A stretch of 12,598 nucleotides of DNA, taken from JAUSIK01 sp964362915. Its GTDB lineage: Archaea > Nanobdellota > Nanobdellia > Pacearchaeales > GW2011-AR1. Positions 1-6,018 of the stretch are shown here, one piece after another. The position numbers and the translations under genes are program-made. Positions within the stretch are counted from its first letter, which is position 1. Each line of letters begins with the position of its first letter. The notes under the pieces were generated by a model that searched no databases, was not told the DNA's origin, and was given only the letters and a program-made list of their open reading frames with translations. The stretch spans positions 1 through 12,598 of the forward strand of contig CAYIGH010000029.1 in assembly GCA_964362915.1 (NCBI GenBank), read 5' to 3'.

Positions 1-77
1 TTCGCAATCTCATAGCTTACAGGCGAAGCTCCGCCGCCAAGCGGAGGAAACTCATAATTCAGCATTAATATTCTCAT
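1..77 (-). CDS. Glycosyltransferase family 4, N-terminal fragment (runs off the left edge)
   Basis: Only the first 25 residues are in the window. Translation from ATG at 77 gives MRILMLNYEF, then PPLGGGASPV, then SYEIA. This is the typical first strand and Gly-rich loop of GT-B family-4 glycosyltransferases, which transfer sugars from nucleotide-sugar donors onto lipid or glycan acceptors (family knowledge). The GC-rich stretch at 25-50 is simply the codons for PPLGGGASP. A TATA-like element is centred 26 bases upstream of the ATG, so the message is probably leaderless. A damaged copy of the same N-terminus lies at 853-974. Whether the gene is intact to the left cannot be seen. Confidence 0.75.
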   Translation of the reverse strand, partial: MRILMLNYEFPPLGGGASPVSYEIA

Positions 78-98
78 AAATAAAGAGATAGATATATC

Positions 99-107
99 TT
101 TAAAAGC
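99..107 (-). promoter_or_regulatory. Putative TATA box of the left-edge glycosyltransferase
   Basis: The minus strand reads CTTTTAAAG, centred about 26 bases upstream of the ATG at 77. This is the archaeal TATA-to-start distance and would place transcription initiation at the start codon. Confidence 0.45.
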
Positions 108-157
108 TATTCGGTTTTTTATATAGAAGTATAATATCTATTGATTGAAAAAGTCTA

Positions 158-520
158 TTAGACTATTTTCTTTTTATCAAATTTTTCCTTTTTCAAGATT
201 TTTTTAATATATCTTTTTAATAGGGGAATGTCTTCATTGACAGTTTTCCAGACAACTTCTAAATCAACCCCAAAATAATGATGGTTCAATTTATCCCGCA
301 TTCCGGCTATTTTAATCCATGGAATATCTAAGTGGCCATCCTTAAAAGTTTTAGGTAAATTCTTAACAGCTTCTCCTATAATCTCAATTCTCCTGACAAG
401 AGCATCTTGTAATTGAATATTTTTTTGAAAGTTTTCCTTTGAAATTCCTTTCATAAACATTTCTATTTTTTCAATTGAATCCACAATATGTTCGATAAAG
501 ACCAAAGGCTCTTTTTTCAT
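158..520 (-). CDS. hepT: HEPN-domain (DUF86) RNase toxin, HepT-like
   Basis: A 120-residue all-helical protein of the usual HepT length. The diagnostic HEPN motif RX4HXY is complete: R75, H80 and Y82 in RDKLNHHYF. In characterised MntA-HepT systems this motif is the ribonuclease site, and its Tyr is AMP-modified by the antitoxin. It starts inside the stop codon of the upstream mntA-like gene (ATGA at 517-520), so translation is probably coupled; a GGAGG lies about 13 bases before the ATG. The motif is intact, so the toxin may be active, but that is inference. No transcription start separate from mntA is evident. Confidence 0.9.
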   Translation of the reverse strand: MKKEPLVFIEHIVDSIEKIEMFMKGISKENFQKNIQLQDALVRRIEIIGEAVKNLPKTFKDGHLDIPWIKIAGMRDKLNHHYFGVDLEVVWKTVNEDIPLLKRYIKKILKKEKFDKKKIV

Positions 521-795
521 ATTATTCTTATTTCCTCCAATAAAATACGCTTTTTTAACAAGGGATTAATACCGTTGTAAGTTAACAAGTCAACTTTCTT
601 TTTTAGAATTTTTCTTAGTTCAAGCTCTAAACCAACTAAATCAAGCAAACCTCCTTTAAATTCTATCAAAATATCAATATCGCTATTTTTATTCTGTTCA
701 CCTCTAGCATAGCTGCCAAAAATTCCAGCTCTAGCTATCTTATTCTTTCTTAATATAGGTTTTATTTTTGCCTTTAATTTACTTATTTCTTCCAT
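517..795 (-). CDS. mntA: MNT-type nucleotidyltransferase antitoxin, MntA-like
   Basis: A 92-residue minimal nucleotidyltransferase. The family signature GSX10DXD is complete: G27-S28 in FGSYARGE, then D39 and D41 in SDIDILI. A third carboxylate is likely in KKVDLL (D69). In characterised pairs this enzyme AMPylates the Tyr of the HEPN motif and so neutralises HepT. It is the first gene of a two-gene unit and overlaps hepT by 4 bases. A TATA-like element sits 26 bases upstream of its ATG. The pair lies between a surviving and a decayed glycosyltransferase N-terminus, which suggests it arrived as a mobile cassette (inference). Confidence 0.9.
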   Translation of the reverse strand: MEEISKLKAKIKPILRKNKIARAGIFGSYARGEQNKNSDIDILIEFKGGLLDLVGLELELRKILKKKVDLLTYNGINPLLKKRILLEEIRII

Positions 796-815
796 ATTAT
801 ATCTTATAGAATTTA

Positions 816-826
816 ATATTTAAATC
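816..826 (-). promoter_or_regulatory. Putative TATA box of the mntA-hepT operon
   Basis: The minus strand reads ATTTAAATATT, centred 26 bases upstream of the mntA ATG at 795. This implies a leaderless or nearly leaderless message. Confidence 0.45.
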
Positions 827-852
827 TAATTAATAAGCTAATTAATTCCTGC

Positions 853-974
853 CTATAGAGTTCCATCCCTTACCTCAAAATCCTTCAAACCTTTAAAACT
901 CATAGTCACAACACTAACATCATTCCCTAATTTAACATATCCCTTCGCAATTTCATAATTCTTAATATTTTCAT
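853..974 (-). pseudogene. Decayed N-terminus of a family-4 glycosyltransferase
   Basis: The minus strand begins ATGAAAATATTA at 974, matching the start of the gene at the left edge. After a frame change it reads NYEIAKGYVKLGNDV, then SVVTMSFKGLKDFEVRDGTL, then TAG at 853-855. This is the usual continuation of a GT4 N-terminus. Compared with the left-edge copy it lacks 4 bases (TGCT) near codon 5, which breaks the frame. It also lacks 42 bases covering FPPLGGGASPVSYE; that deletion lies between two TATGA repeats and is in frame. The ATG overlaps the stop codon of the family-2 glycosyltransferase (ATGA, 971-974), so an intact ancestor would have been translationally coupled to it. Nothing glycosyltransferase-like is seen past the TAG. 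Confidence 0.75.
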
Positions 975-1948
975 CTTCTGATAATATCCCTCACATAATA
1001 TCTTCTCTCAGATTGAGAAGTATTCAAATACGATTTTATTACTAGATCAATAATCAATCCAAAACTGAAGAACATTATTCCACCAAGCATTAAGAAAAAT
1101 CCAAGAACAAACCATGCATTAGCGCTTAAATCAATTCCATAGAATATCTTTTGATATAACATAAATATCTCTGCCAAAATTCCGAAGAAAAATGACAAAA
1201 GTCCTAAAAATCCAAACATATGCAATGGTCTTTGTGAATATTTGTCAATAAACCAAATATGTATTAAATCAATAAACCCCTTAATAGCCTTATTATATCC
1301 GTATTTACTCTCCCCGGAATTTCTTGGCCTGTGATTGACCGCTATCTCTCCAATTTTAAAGCCCTTCCATCTTAATAATGCTAGAATATATCGGTGCATT
1401 TCCCCTTGTAAGTCTAAACTTTTAGCAGCATCTTTTTTATATACTCTTAATGTGCATCCAGTATCATTTACATCATCTTTAATCAAGACCTTTCTAAATA
1501 ATCTTCCTGTTCTTGTCAGAATTCTTATTCCTCTCTTATCCTCCCTATTCTTTCTCCATCCAGCAACAACATCTAAATTATCCTTTTCTAATTTCTCTAA
1601 AAGTCTTGGAATGTCGGCAGGATCATTTTGCCCATCTCCATCAAGAGAAATTATTATCTCGCCTTGTGCTGTTTTAAAACCTGCATCTAAAGCAATAGAT
1701 TGCCCATAGTTCCTGTTCAGATTAACAATTATTATATCTTTTAGTTTGTTTAATTCTTTTAGCGTATTGTCCGTACTGCCGTCGTTTATGTAAATAATTT
1801 CATAATTTCCACTTAGTTTTCCCATTGCTTCTTTTATTTCCTTATCAAGTTTCTTTATATTGCCCCCCTCATTATAAACTGGAACAACTACTGAATATTC
1901 TATAGAAATTTTACTGCTAATCATAGGATTCCTACACAAGTCAATCAT
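971..1948 (-). CDS. Membrane-anchored family-2 glycosyltransferase (polyprenyl-phosphate sugar transferase type)
   Basis: 325 residues. The GT-A fold markers occur in order: VVPVYNEGGNI (20-31), INDGSTDN (54-61), the DXD metal site in SLDGDGQNDP (101-110), NDTGCTLRVYKK (161-172), and the acceptor-side HRPRNSGESKYG (206-217). Two hydrophobic segments follow at about 244-266 and 277-304. This layout fits DPM1/GtrB-type enzymes that move a sugar from a nucleotide donor to a polyprenyl phosphate at the membrane (family knowledge). The ATG at 1948 was chosen because a TATA box lies 26 bases upstream. An ATG at 1924 is possible and lies nearer the conserved domain. The downstream partner was a GT4 gene, now a relic. 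Sugar and lipid specificity cannot be read from sequence. Confidence 0.88.
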   Translation of the reverse strand: MIDLCRNPMISSKISIEYSVVVPVYNEGGNIKKLDKEIKEAMGKLSGNYEIIYINDGSTDNTLKELNKLKDIIIVNLNRNYGQSIALDAGFKTAQGEIIISLDGDGQNDPADIPRLLEKLEKDNLDVVAGWRKNREDKRGIRILTRTGRLFRKVLIKDDVNDTGCTLRVYKKDAAKSLDLQGEMHRYILALLRWKGFKIGEIAVNHRPRNSGESKYGYNKAIKGFIDLIHIWFIDKYSQRPLHMFGFLGLLSFFFGILAEIFMLYQKIFYGIDLSANAWFVLGFFLMLGGIMFFSFGLIIDLVIKSYLNTSQSERRYYVRDIIRR

Positions 1949-1970
1949 AAATATCTTTTCAAGGCGAAGG

Positions 1971-1978
1971 TTATAAAT
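1971..1978 (-). promoter_or_regulatory. Putative TATA box of the family-2 glycosyltransferase
   Basis: The minus strand reads ATTTATAA. Its centre is about 26 bases upstream of the ATG at 1948, which supports that start and a leaderless transcript. Confidence 0.5.
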
Positions 1979-2154
1979 CTTGCGCTATAATGTAATTTTA
2001 TAGTTAATACATAACTCCTTAGTTTAGAAGACAAATAATTTAACATAATTGTATGTCTTTTGCTATATATCCCAAAAACACTTTTTTCATATAATAATCC
2101 TTAAATACTCTCCAGATGAGTGCCCAATATACAATTTAATAATAGAATGGTATC

Positions 2155-3159
2155 ATGATAAGCCCAAGAATAATTTCAGGATTGATAACGTTTGCAGTAA
2201 TAACTTTATTAATTATAGCAGGCCCTGCAGAAGCATTTGTTTTAGATATTTCAATGTCAGATGACAAGCCAACTGAAGGCGAAATTGTAAAATTTGACGT
2301 CTCTGCTAAAATAGAGCCTTCAGATAGTATTAGTAATATAAGTTATTTTCTTCTTGAAATTGAAAAAGAAGGAAGCAATGATGTCATATCCTGCAAATTT
2401 CTGCCAGATGGAACAAAATTAACAGCTTGTCTAAATATAATCAATATTACTAAAAAAAGTTCTGCTCCTTTCGGTTACGGATATAGCTATGGCTACAGTT
2501 ATGGCTATGGTTTTGGCGAAGGCATATTTTCCTTTGAAATAAGTCTTGATACGGAGGGGTTAGATCATGGGGCTTATAGAACAAGATTCATAGCAGAAGT
2601 AGAAGGCGATGTGATAGAAAAAGAGGGCAAGAAGCTGATAATCTCAGAAAGAAAGAAAGACAAAAATGAAACATCCGAGGATAAAAAAACAACATTGTGC
2701 CATGTCCCACCAGGAAATCCTTCAAATGCACATACAATAACAGTTGGCTCTCCAGCAGTCCAAGCTCATCTGGCTCATGGAGATTATTTAGGCGAATGCA
2801 GGGAGAATAATCAAAGCAGAAATAGCCGTGATGATAACGATGAGAATGATGAAGAGCAGGAAAGCCATAATGATTCAGAAGACAATGAAGATAATGAAGG
2901 AGCAAATTCAAATGATGAAGAAGAGCAGGAAAATAACGATGACGACAATGAAGAAAATAGCCATGAAAATCAAGGAAATGGAAACTCAAACAATCATGGC
3001 AATTCAAATAACAATCAGAATTCTAATAATGATAATTCAAACTCAAATTCAAACAATCAGGGAAACTCAGGCAATAATGGAAATGGCGGAAATTCCGGAG
3101 ATCATGGAAACTCTGGAAATAGCAATGCCGGAGGCAATGGAAACGGAAAGAATAAATAA
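2155..3159 (+). CDS. Secreted Gly-Tyr-rich protein with Cys/His module and Asp/Asn-rich tail
   Basis: 334 residues. A signal peptide is visible: hydrophobic core at about 8-22, then AGPAEA and F28, with likely cleavage after A27. Residues 28-165 match the paralog at 4073-4912, including a Cys pair (C80, C92) and a Gly-Tyr run (106-120). Residues 180-215 form a compact module, from LCHVPPGNP through NAHTITVG and AHLAHGD to LGEC. It is bounded by two Cys and holds four His. I recognise similar short modules from bacterial secreted proteins; metal binding is only a guess. Residues 216-334 are low complexity, first Asp/Glu/Asn, then Asn/Gly/Ser. The tail would be disordered and acidic, as expected for a cell-surface or exported protein. 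The start is the first in-frame ATG and has no strong ribosome site. Function unknown. Confidence 0.8.
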   Translation: MISPRIISGLITFAVITLLIIAGPAEAFVLDISMSDDKPTEGEIVKFDVSAKIEPSDSISNISYFLLEIEKEGSNDVISCKFLPDGTKLTACLNIINITKKSSAPFGYGYSYGYSYGYGFGEGIFSFEISLDTEGLDHGAYRTRFIAEVEGDVIEKEGKKLIISERKKDKNETSEDKKTTLCHVPPGNPSNAHTITVGSPAVQAHLAHGDYLGECRENNQSRNSRDDNDENDEEQESHNDSEDNEDNEGANSNDEEEQENNDDDNEENSHENQGNGNSNNHGNSNNNQNSNNDNSNSNSNNQGNSGNNGNGGNSGDHGNSGNSNAGGNGNGKNK

Positions 3160-3182
3160 TTATTTCTAACATTTGTGAATAA

Positions 3183-3421
3183 GAAGATTTGCATGAGATT
3201 ATGAGAAAGCATAAGGAAATTAAATGGAGTGAAATAGCGAGGCAAGCATTGTGGAGTCATGCAAAAAATTAGAAATTATGGATAAAATTTTGGTTAAAAG
3301 CAGACTTACCGAAGAAAACGCTTTAGAAATATGGGGAAAAGTTAATAAAGAGATTGCAATCCACAACAATATTTTAGATATAAGGAAAGAACAGATAAAA
3401 AATAAAAACCCAAAGCCTTAA
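3183..3421 (+). pseudogene. Broken VapB-type antitoxin gene
   Basis: Two adjoining frames together read like an archaeal VapB antitoxin. From 3183 the first frame gives EDLHEIMRKHKEIKWSEIA and then RQALWSHAKN, ending at TAG 3270-3272. The second frame gives LEIMDKILVKSRLTEENALE, followed by a Lys-rich end that stops at 3421. The join falls in a run of six A at 3263-3268; one extra A would restore a single frame. The expected N-terminal DNA-binding strand is missing, because an in-frame TAA sits at 3180-3182. No VapC (PIN-domain) toxin gene is adjacent. An ATG at 3201 and another at 3278 could still make fragments. A sequencing error could explain the A-run, but not the lost N-terminus. Confidence 0.6.
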
Positions 3422-3451
3422 AAGTTTCCAATTCTTAATAATAATATAAAA

Positions 3452-3458
3452 AGGTGAT
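3452..3458 (+). promoter_or_regulatory. Strong ribosome binding site
   Basis: AGGTGAT sits just before the ATG at 3462 and fixes the start of the small membrane protein. It is one of the clearest Shine-Dalgarno sites in the window. A TATA-like CTTAAAAG near 3416-3424 would give a short leader. Confidence 0.7.
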
Positions 3459-3461
3459 TAA

Positions 3462-3755
3462 ATGGCTTCAGAACTTCTTGCAGAAATAATAATTCCTGCT
3501 GCACTTGGTGGTCTTGGCGGTCTAACTAGGGGTTTCATAGGTTTATTAAAAGCCCTAAGCTTAAGAAGAAGAATTTTATGGAATTATTATGCTATTACAG
3601 TTATTATAGCAGCAATAATAGGAATCTTTGTGGGAGTTGTTTTCAATTTTGATTATCGCCTTTCATTATTGGCAGGTTACGCAGGCACAGATATTCTTGA
3701 AGGCATATACAAATCATTTAAAGTCCAAAAAGTTTATGTAAGGAAAGGAAAGTAA
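3462..3755 (+). CDS. Small membrane protein, unrecognised
   Basis: 97 residues. An N-terminal apolar and Gly-rich segment (8-30) is followed by a basic patch, LRRR (34-37), and a clear membrane helix at about 42-61. After the helix comes the motif LSLLAGYAGTDILEGIYKSF (67-86). It has no signal peptidase site. The stop codon directly abuts the ATG of the ribbon-helix-helix gene, so the two are co-transcribed. I do not recognise the family; size and topology would allow a holin-like or membrane-effector role, but nothing in the sequence proves that. Confidence 0.72.
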   Translation: MASELLAEIIIPAALGGLGGLTRGFIGLLKALSLRRRILWNYYAITVIIAAIIGIFVGVVFNFDYRLSLLAGYAGTDILEGIYKSFKVQKVYVRKGK

Positions 3756-3980
3756 ATGCCAGAAATAACACTAACTTTAAGCGATGAGATTTTTTCAATT
3801 CTAAAAAAGAGAGCAAGAAAAGCCCTCCTTTCCCCAAAGAAACTAGTAGAGGATATTGTTAGAAGAAGCATGGTTTCATATAAAGATACCAGAAGTTCAA
3901 TTCCAAGGACAAAATCAGACGACACTCTCGTAAATATATTCTCGCGGGAAAGAAAAGGCAGAAAATCAAAAAATAAATAA
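3756..3980 (+). CDS. Ribbon-helix-helix DNA-binding protein (antitoxin/repressor type)
   Basis: 74 residues. The N-terminus is a strand (ITLTLS, 4-9) followed by two helices, DEIFSILKKRARKALLS and PKKLVEDIVRRSM. That is the ribbon-helix-helix pattern of small dimeric repressors and type II antitoxins. The C-terminal third (41-74) is basic and probably disordered. Its ATG immediately follows the stop of the membrane-protein gene, with GGAAAGGAAAG inside that gene as the likely ribosome site. No recognisable toxin gene is adjacent, so its partner could be the membrane protein (speculative), or it may be a free-standing regulator. Confidence 0.7.
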   Translation: MPEITLTLSDEIFSILKKRARKALLSPKKLVEDIVRRSMVSYKDTRSSIPRTKSDDTLVNIFSRERKGRKSKNK

Positions 3981-4018
3981 AACTTCTAATTTTTTATCAC
4001 TTCTCCTTAGTGAACGAA

Positions 4019-4026
4019 ATTTATAT
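4019..4026 (+). promoter_or_regulatory. Putative TATA box of the second secreted-protein gene
   Basis: ATTTATATA-like sequence. Initiation about 26 bases downstream would give a leader of roughly 25 bases that carries the GGTGG before ATG 4073. It would also exclude the upstream GTG at 4010 as a start. Confidence 0.5.
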
Positions 4027-4072
4027 ACTGGTTATACTATTATTATCTAATAAAGTAGTAAAAAAGGTGGAA

Positions 4073-4912
4073 ATGAAAACTAGAAAAACAAGATTAATTG
4101 TGGGCTTTATAACTACAGCAGTATTTCTTTCGCTTTTTATGTTAGGCCCTGCAGAAGCATTTATTCTAGGATTAGCAATCTCTGATAACTCGCCACTCAT
4201 AGGCGATACAATAAAATTTATAGCTTCAGCAGAAGTTGAAGAAGGAGAAATAATTCCAGTAGATTTGTTTATCCTTAAATTAGAAGGAGAAGAAAACGTT
4301 GAGTGCAAGTTCTTTCCCAACGGCACTATTTTTGAAGGATGTAAAGGCATGAGTATAAAAAATATTTCCTCCCCCGAATTTGGATTCGGATATGGTTACG
4401 GTTATGGATTCAAAAAAGGCGAATTCTTGTTTGAAATAACTCTTGATACATCATTTTATTTAATAGGAGAGTATATGACTAAATTAATTGCAGTTGCAGA
4501 CAGCAGTGAATTTGAAGTATCAGGAGGGAAATTATTCATAAATGCACCTATTAAAGGAGCATGTTCAATTAGGGCAGAAAAAGGATTATTGGAACTAAGA
4601 GAACAAAGTTTCACTAATAATAAGCTCAATTTAATTGTTCCATTGAAGCAGGCATCTGATGGACAAGGATTCCTTATAAGCCAGGAGAAAAAAGATAGAT
4701 TCCTCTACAAATTTGATGTAGTGCATATAATAGAAAATAATAACAAGACTCTTTCTCTAAAAACATCAGGCACATATAGATTGGGCAGGCAGGTTGAGAA
4801 GATAGCAGAAGCAATAATTAAAATTGATAAGAATTCCCATATCATTAATATTACAGATATTAGTTTTGAAATTGAAAATATGAAAATTAATTTTATGAAA
4901 GGTTGCGGGTGA
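4073..4912 (+). CDS. Secreted Gly-Tyr-rich protein, paralog of the 2155-3159 gene
   Basis: 279 residues from ATG 4073. That start was chosen because GGTGG precedes it and it yields a clean signal peptide: basic MKTRKTR, a hydrophobic core at 9-23, then GPAEA and F30. The longer GTG start at 4010 would lie upstream of the predicted transcription start. Residues 24-155 align with the first paralog: ISDNSPLIGD against MSDDKPTEGE, a Cys pair with the same 11-residue spacing (C78, C90), and a Gly-Tyr run (103-113). The C-terminal half (160-279, with C164 and C278) differs from the paralog and lacks the acidic tail. Nineteen bases at the signal cleavage region are identical in both genes. It ends directly against the convergent methyltransferase. 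Probably extracytoplasmic; role unknown. Confidence 0.8.
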   Translation: MKTRKTRLIVGFITTAVFLSLFMLGPAEAFILGLAISDNSPLIGDTIKFIASAEVEEGEIIPVDLFILKLEGEENVECKFFPNGTIFEGCKGMSIKNISSPEFGFGYGYGYGFKKGEFLFEITLDTSFYLIGEYMTKLIAVADSSEFEVSGGKLFINAPIKGACSIRAEKGLLELREQSFTNNKLNLIVPLKQASDGQGFLISQEKKDRFLYKFDVVHIIENNNKTLSLKTSGTYRLGRQVEKIAEAIIKIDKNSHIINITDISFEIENMKINFMKGCG

Positions 4913-5560
4913 TTACTTAACAGCTTTCAGAACAAACTTAGTTATATTAGAAGGAAAATGATTCCAGGAAAGTCTAGCAGTATTTATTTTTGAAAATCCA
5001 ACTATTCTGCATATCCTTATTAATTCTCTTTTTCCAATTGGCTTATATCTCCATAATCTTCCAGTTACAAGACCCATAACATTTTTTCTAATTCCAATAT
5101 TAATGAAAATACTTTCTTTCTTTAATAATTTATAAATAAAAGGAATTACTTTATCTTTGTCACCGTATTCAGAGACAGCGCCAGTGCTAACAATTAAATC
5201 AAAACTATTTGCATCTAATTGTGCCTTCTTTTCAGATTCAAATTCATGAAAATTATCTCCCTTGTTAAAATCTCCAACAATTATTCTTGTCTTAGGAAAT
5301 CTAGTCTTATATAAATAAAGCATACTTTCAGAATAGTCCACACAAGTTATTTTTGCTTCAGGAAATCTTTTTATTAGAATTTCACTAGCAAGCCCTGTTC
5401 CGCATCCAATGTCAAGAATATTCGGATTAGAACATATTTCAAGTTTGATGGACTCCAATATGGCTCTTACACTATAATGATATCTTGTTTTTCCAAGAAG
5501 AATATCATAAACTCTTGCCCTCTTATTGTACATTTCTTTAATTTTTAAGGAATTATTCAT
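4913..5560 (-). CDS. Class I SAM-dependent methyltransferase
   Basis: 215 residues with the Rossmann-type methyltransferase motifs: SAM-binding LDIGCGTG (49-56), the acidic strand end VDYSESM (74-80), GDF (96-98), and FDLIVSTGAV (120-129). The rest resembles the UbiE/Methyltransf_11 group, but the C-terminal region gives no substrate clue. It could act on a small molecule, lipid or protein. The ATG at 5560 has a TATA-like element about 25 bases upstream, so it is probably leaderless and transcribed alone. Its stop codon is immediately adjacent to the stop of the convergent secreted-protein gene, leaving no intergenic base. Confidence 0.85.
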   Translation of the reverse strand: MNNSLKIKEMYNKRARVYDILLGKTRYHYSVRAILESIKLEICSNPNILDIGCGTGLASEILIKRFPEAKITCVDYSESMLYLYKTRFPKTRIIVGDFNKGDNFHEFESEKKAQLDANSFDLIVSTGAVSEYGDKDKVIPFIYKLLKKESIFINIGIRKNVMGLVTGRLWRYKPIGKRELIRICRIVGFSKINTARLSWNHFPSNITKFVLKAVK

Positions 5561-5578
5561 AGAAACATAGAGTTTCCA

Positions 5579-5588
5579 ATTTTAAAAA
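5579..5588 (-). promoter_or_regulatory. Putative TATA box of the methyltransferase
   Basis: The minus strand reads CATTTTTAAAATT around 5579-5588, centred about 25 bases upstream of the ATG at 5560. Confidence 0.4.
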
Positions 5589-5599
5589 TGTTCTTTTTA

Positions 5600-5947
5600 T
5601 TAAATTTTAGTGATAAATAAATCAATTATCTTATCAAGAGATATAGAGTATATTTTGCTAAAATTATTTTTTCTTACGCTGCCCAGCTCAGCATAAACAA
5701 GACAATGAATATCACTCTTTGTAATTTTCTGCTTGTATCTCGTATAATTTTCCGGAAAAATAGGAATGCCTGCTATGAAAATTATCTTTTCTATTGTACT
5801 TTCATCATTTTTATACACTACTTTCGCCTCAATAAGAGATTCTTTATTTTTATTTATAATTTCTAGTGCCCTATCTTTTGCATTTTCTTGATAGGGGTTT
5901 ATCTCTAGTCTGGGTATTCTTTCTAAACGCAAGTCATCAATCAGCAT
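5600..5947 (-). CDS. Hypothetical protein, 115 residues
   Basis: I do not recognise this family. The protein is soluble, with no signal peptide or membrane segment. It has a basic and acidic helical N-terminal half (1-40), then strand-rich sequence: LIEAKVVYKN, KIIFIAGIPIFPEN, IHCLVYAELG. The EAK in a strand faintly recalls a PD-(D/E)XK nuclease core, but the rest of that signature is not visible, so no enzyme call is made. The ATG at 5947 has a TATA-like element 26-28 bases upstream. The methyltransferase promoter lies close to its 3' end. Confidence 0.6.
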   Translation of the reverse strand: MLIDDLRLERIPRLEINPYQENAKDRALEIINKNKESLIEAKVVYKNDESTIEKIIFIAGIPIFPENYTRYKQKITKSDIHCLVYAELGSVRKNNFSKIYSISLDKIIDLFITKI

Positions 5948-5970
5948 ATTATATTAAAAGATGTAGTTTT

Positions 5971-5981
5971 TGTTTAAAAAA
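5971..5981 (-). promoter_or_regulatory. Putative TATA box of the 115-residue gene
   Basis: The minus strand reads CTTTTTTAAACA, centred about 28 bases upstream of the ATG at 5947. Confidence 0.4.
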
Positions 5982-6018
5982 GTTACTTATACAAAACTAT
6001 CTTGAAAATATTACCAAC

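Noticed and set aside
21..50. GC-rich hairpin CTCCGC/GCGGAG near the left edge as a structured RNA or IS end
   Set aside because: The bases are codons for PPLGGGASP in a glycosyltransferase N-terminus, which explains the composition and the chance palindrome.
1335..1709. Open frame on the plus strand inside the family-2 glycosyltransferase
   Set aside because: It is antisense to a gene with all its motifs intact, and its product has no recognisable features.
1949..2154. Short plus-strand open frame and possible RNA gene in the 206-base divergent region
   Set aside because: The frame overlaps the start of the secreted-protein gene out of frame, and no tRNA-like fold or conserved hairpin was visible. 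The region is best read as promoter sequence.
2588..3169. Long open frames on both strands over the acidic tail, and repeat-like GAT/AAT/CAA triplets resembling a tandem array
   Set aside because: They are by-products of the Asp/Glu/Asn-rich low-complexity coding sequence. There are no regular repeat units or spacers, so this is not a CRISPR array.
4010..4072. GTG start at 4010 giving a 300-residue protein
   Set aside because: It lies upstream of the likely TATA box, and the ATG at 4073 has a ribosome site and a proper signal peptide.
5600..5947. PD-(D/E)XK nuclease call for the 115-residue protein
   Set aside because: Only an isolated EAK in a strand is seen. The preceding acidic residue and core order expected of the fold are not convincing.
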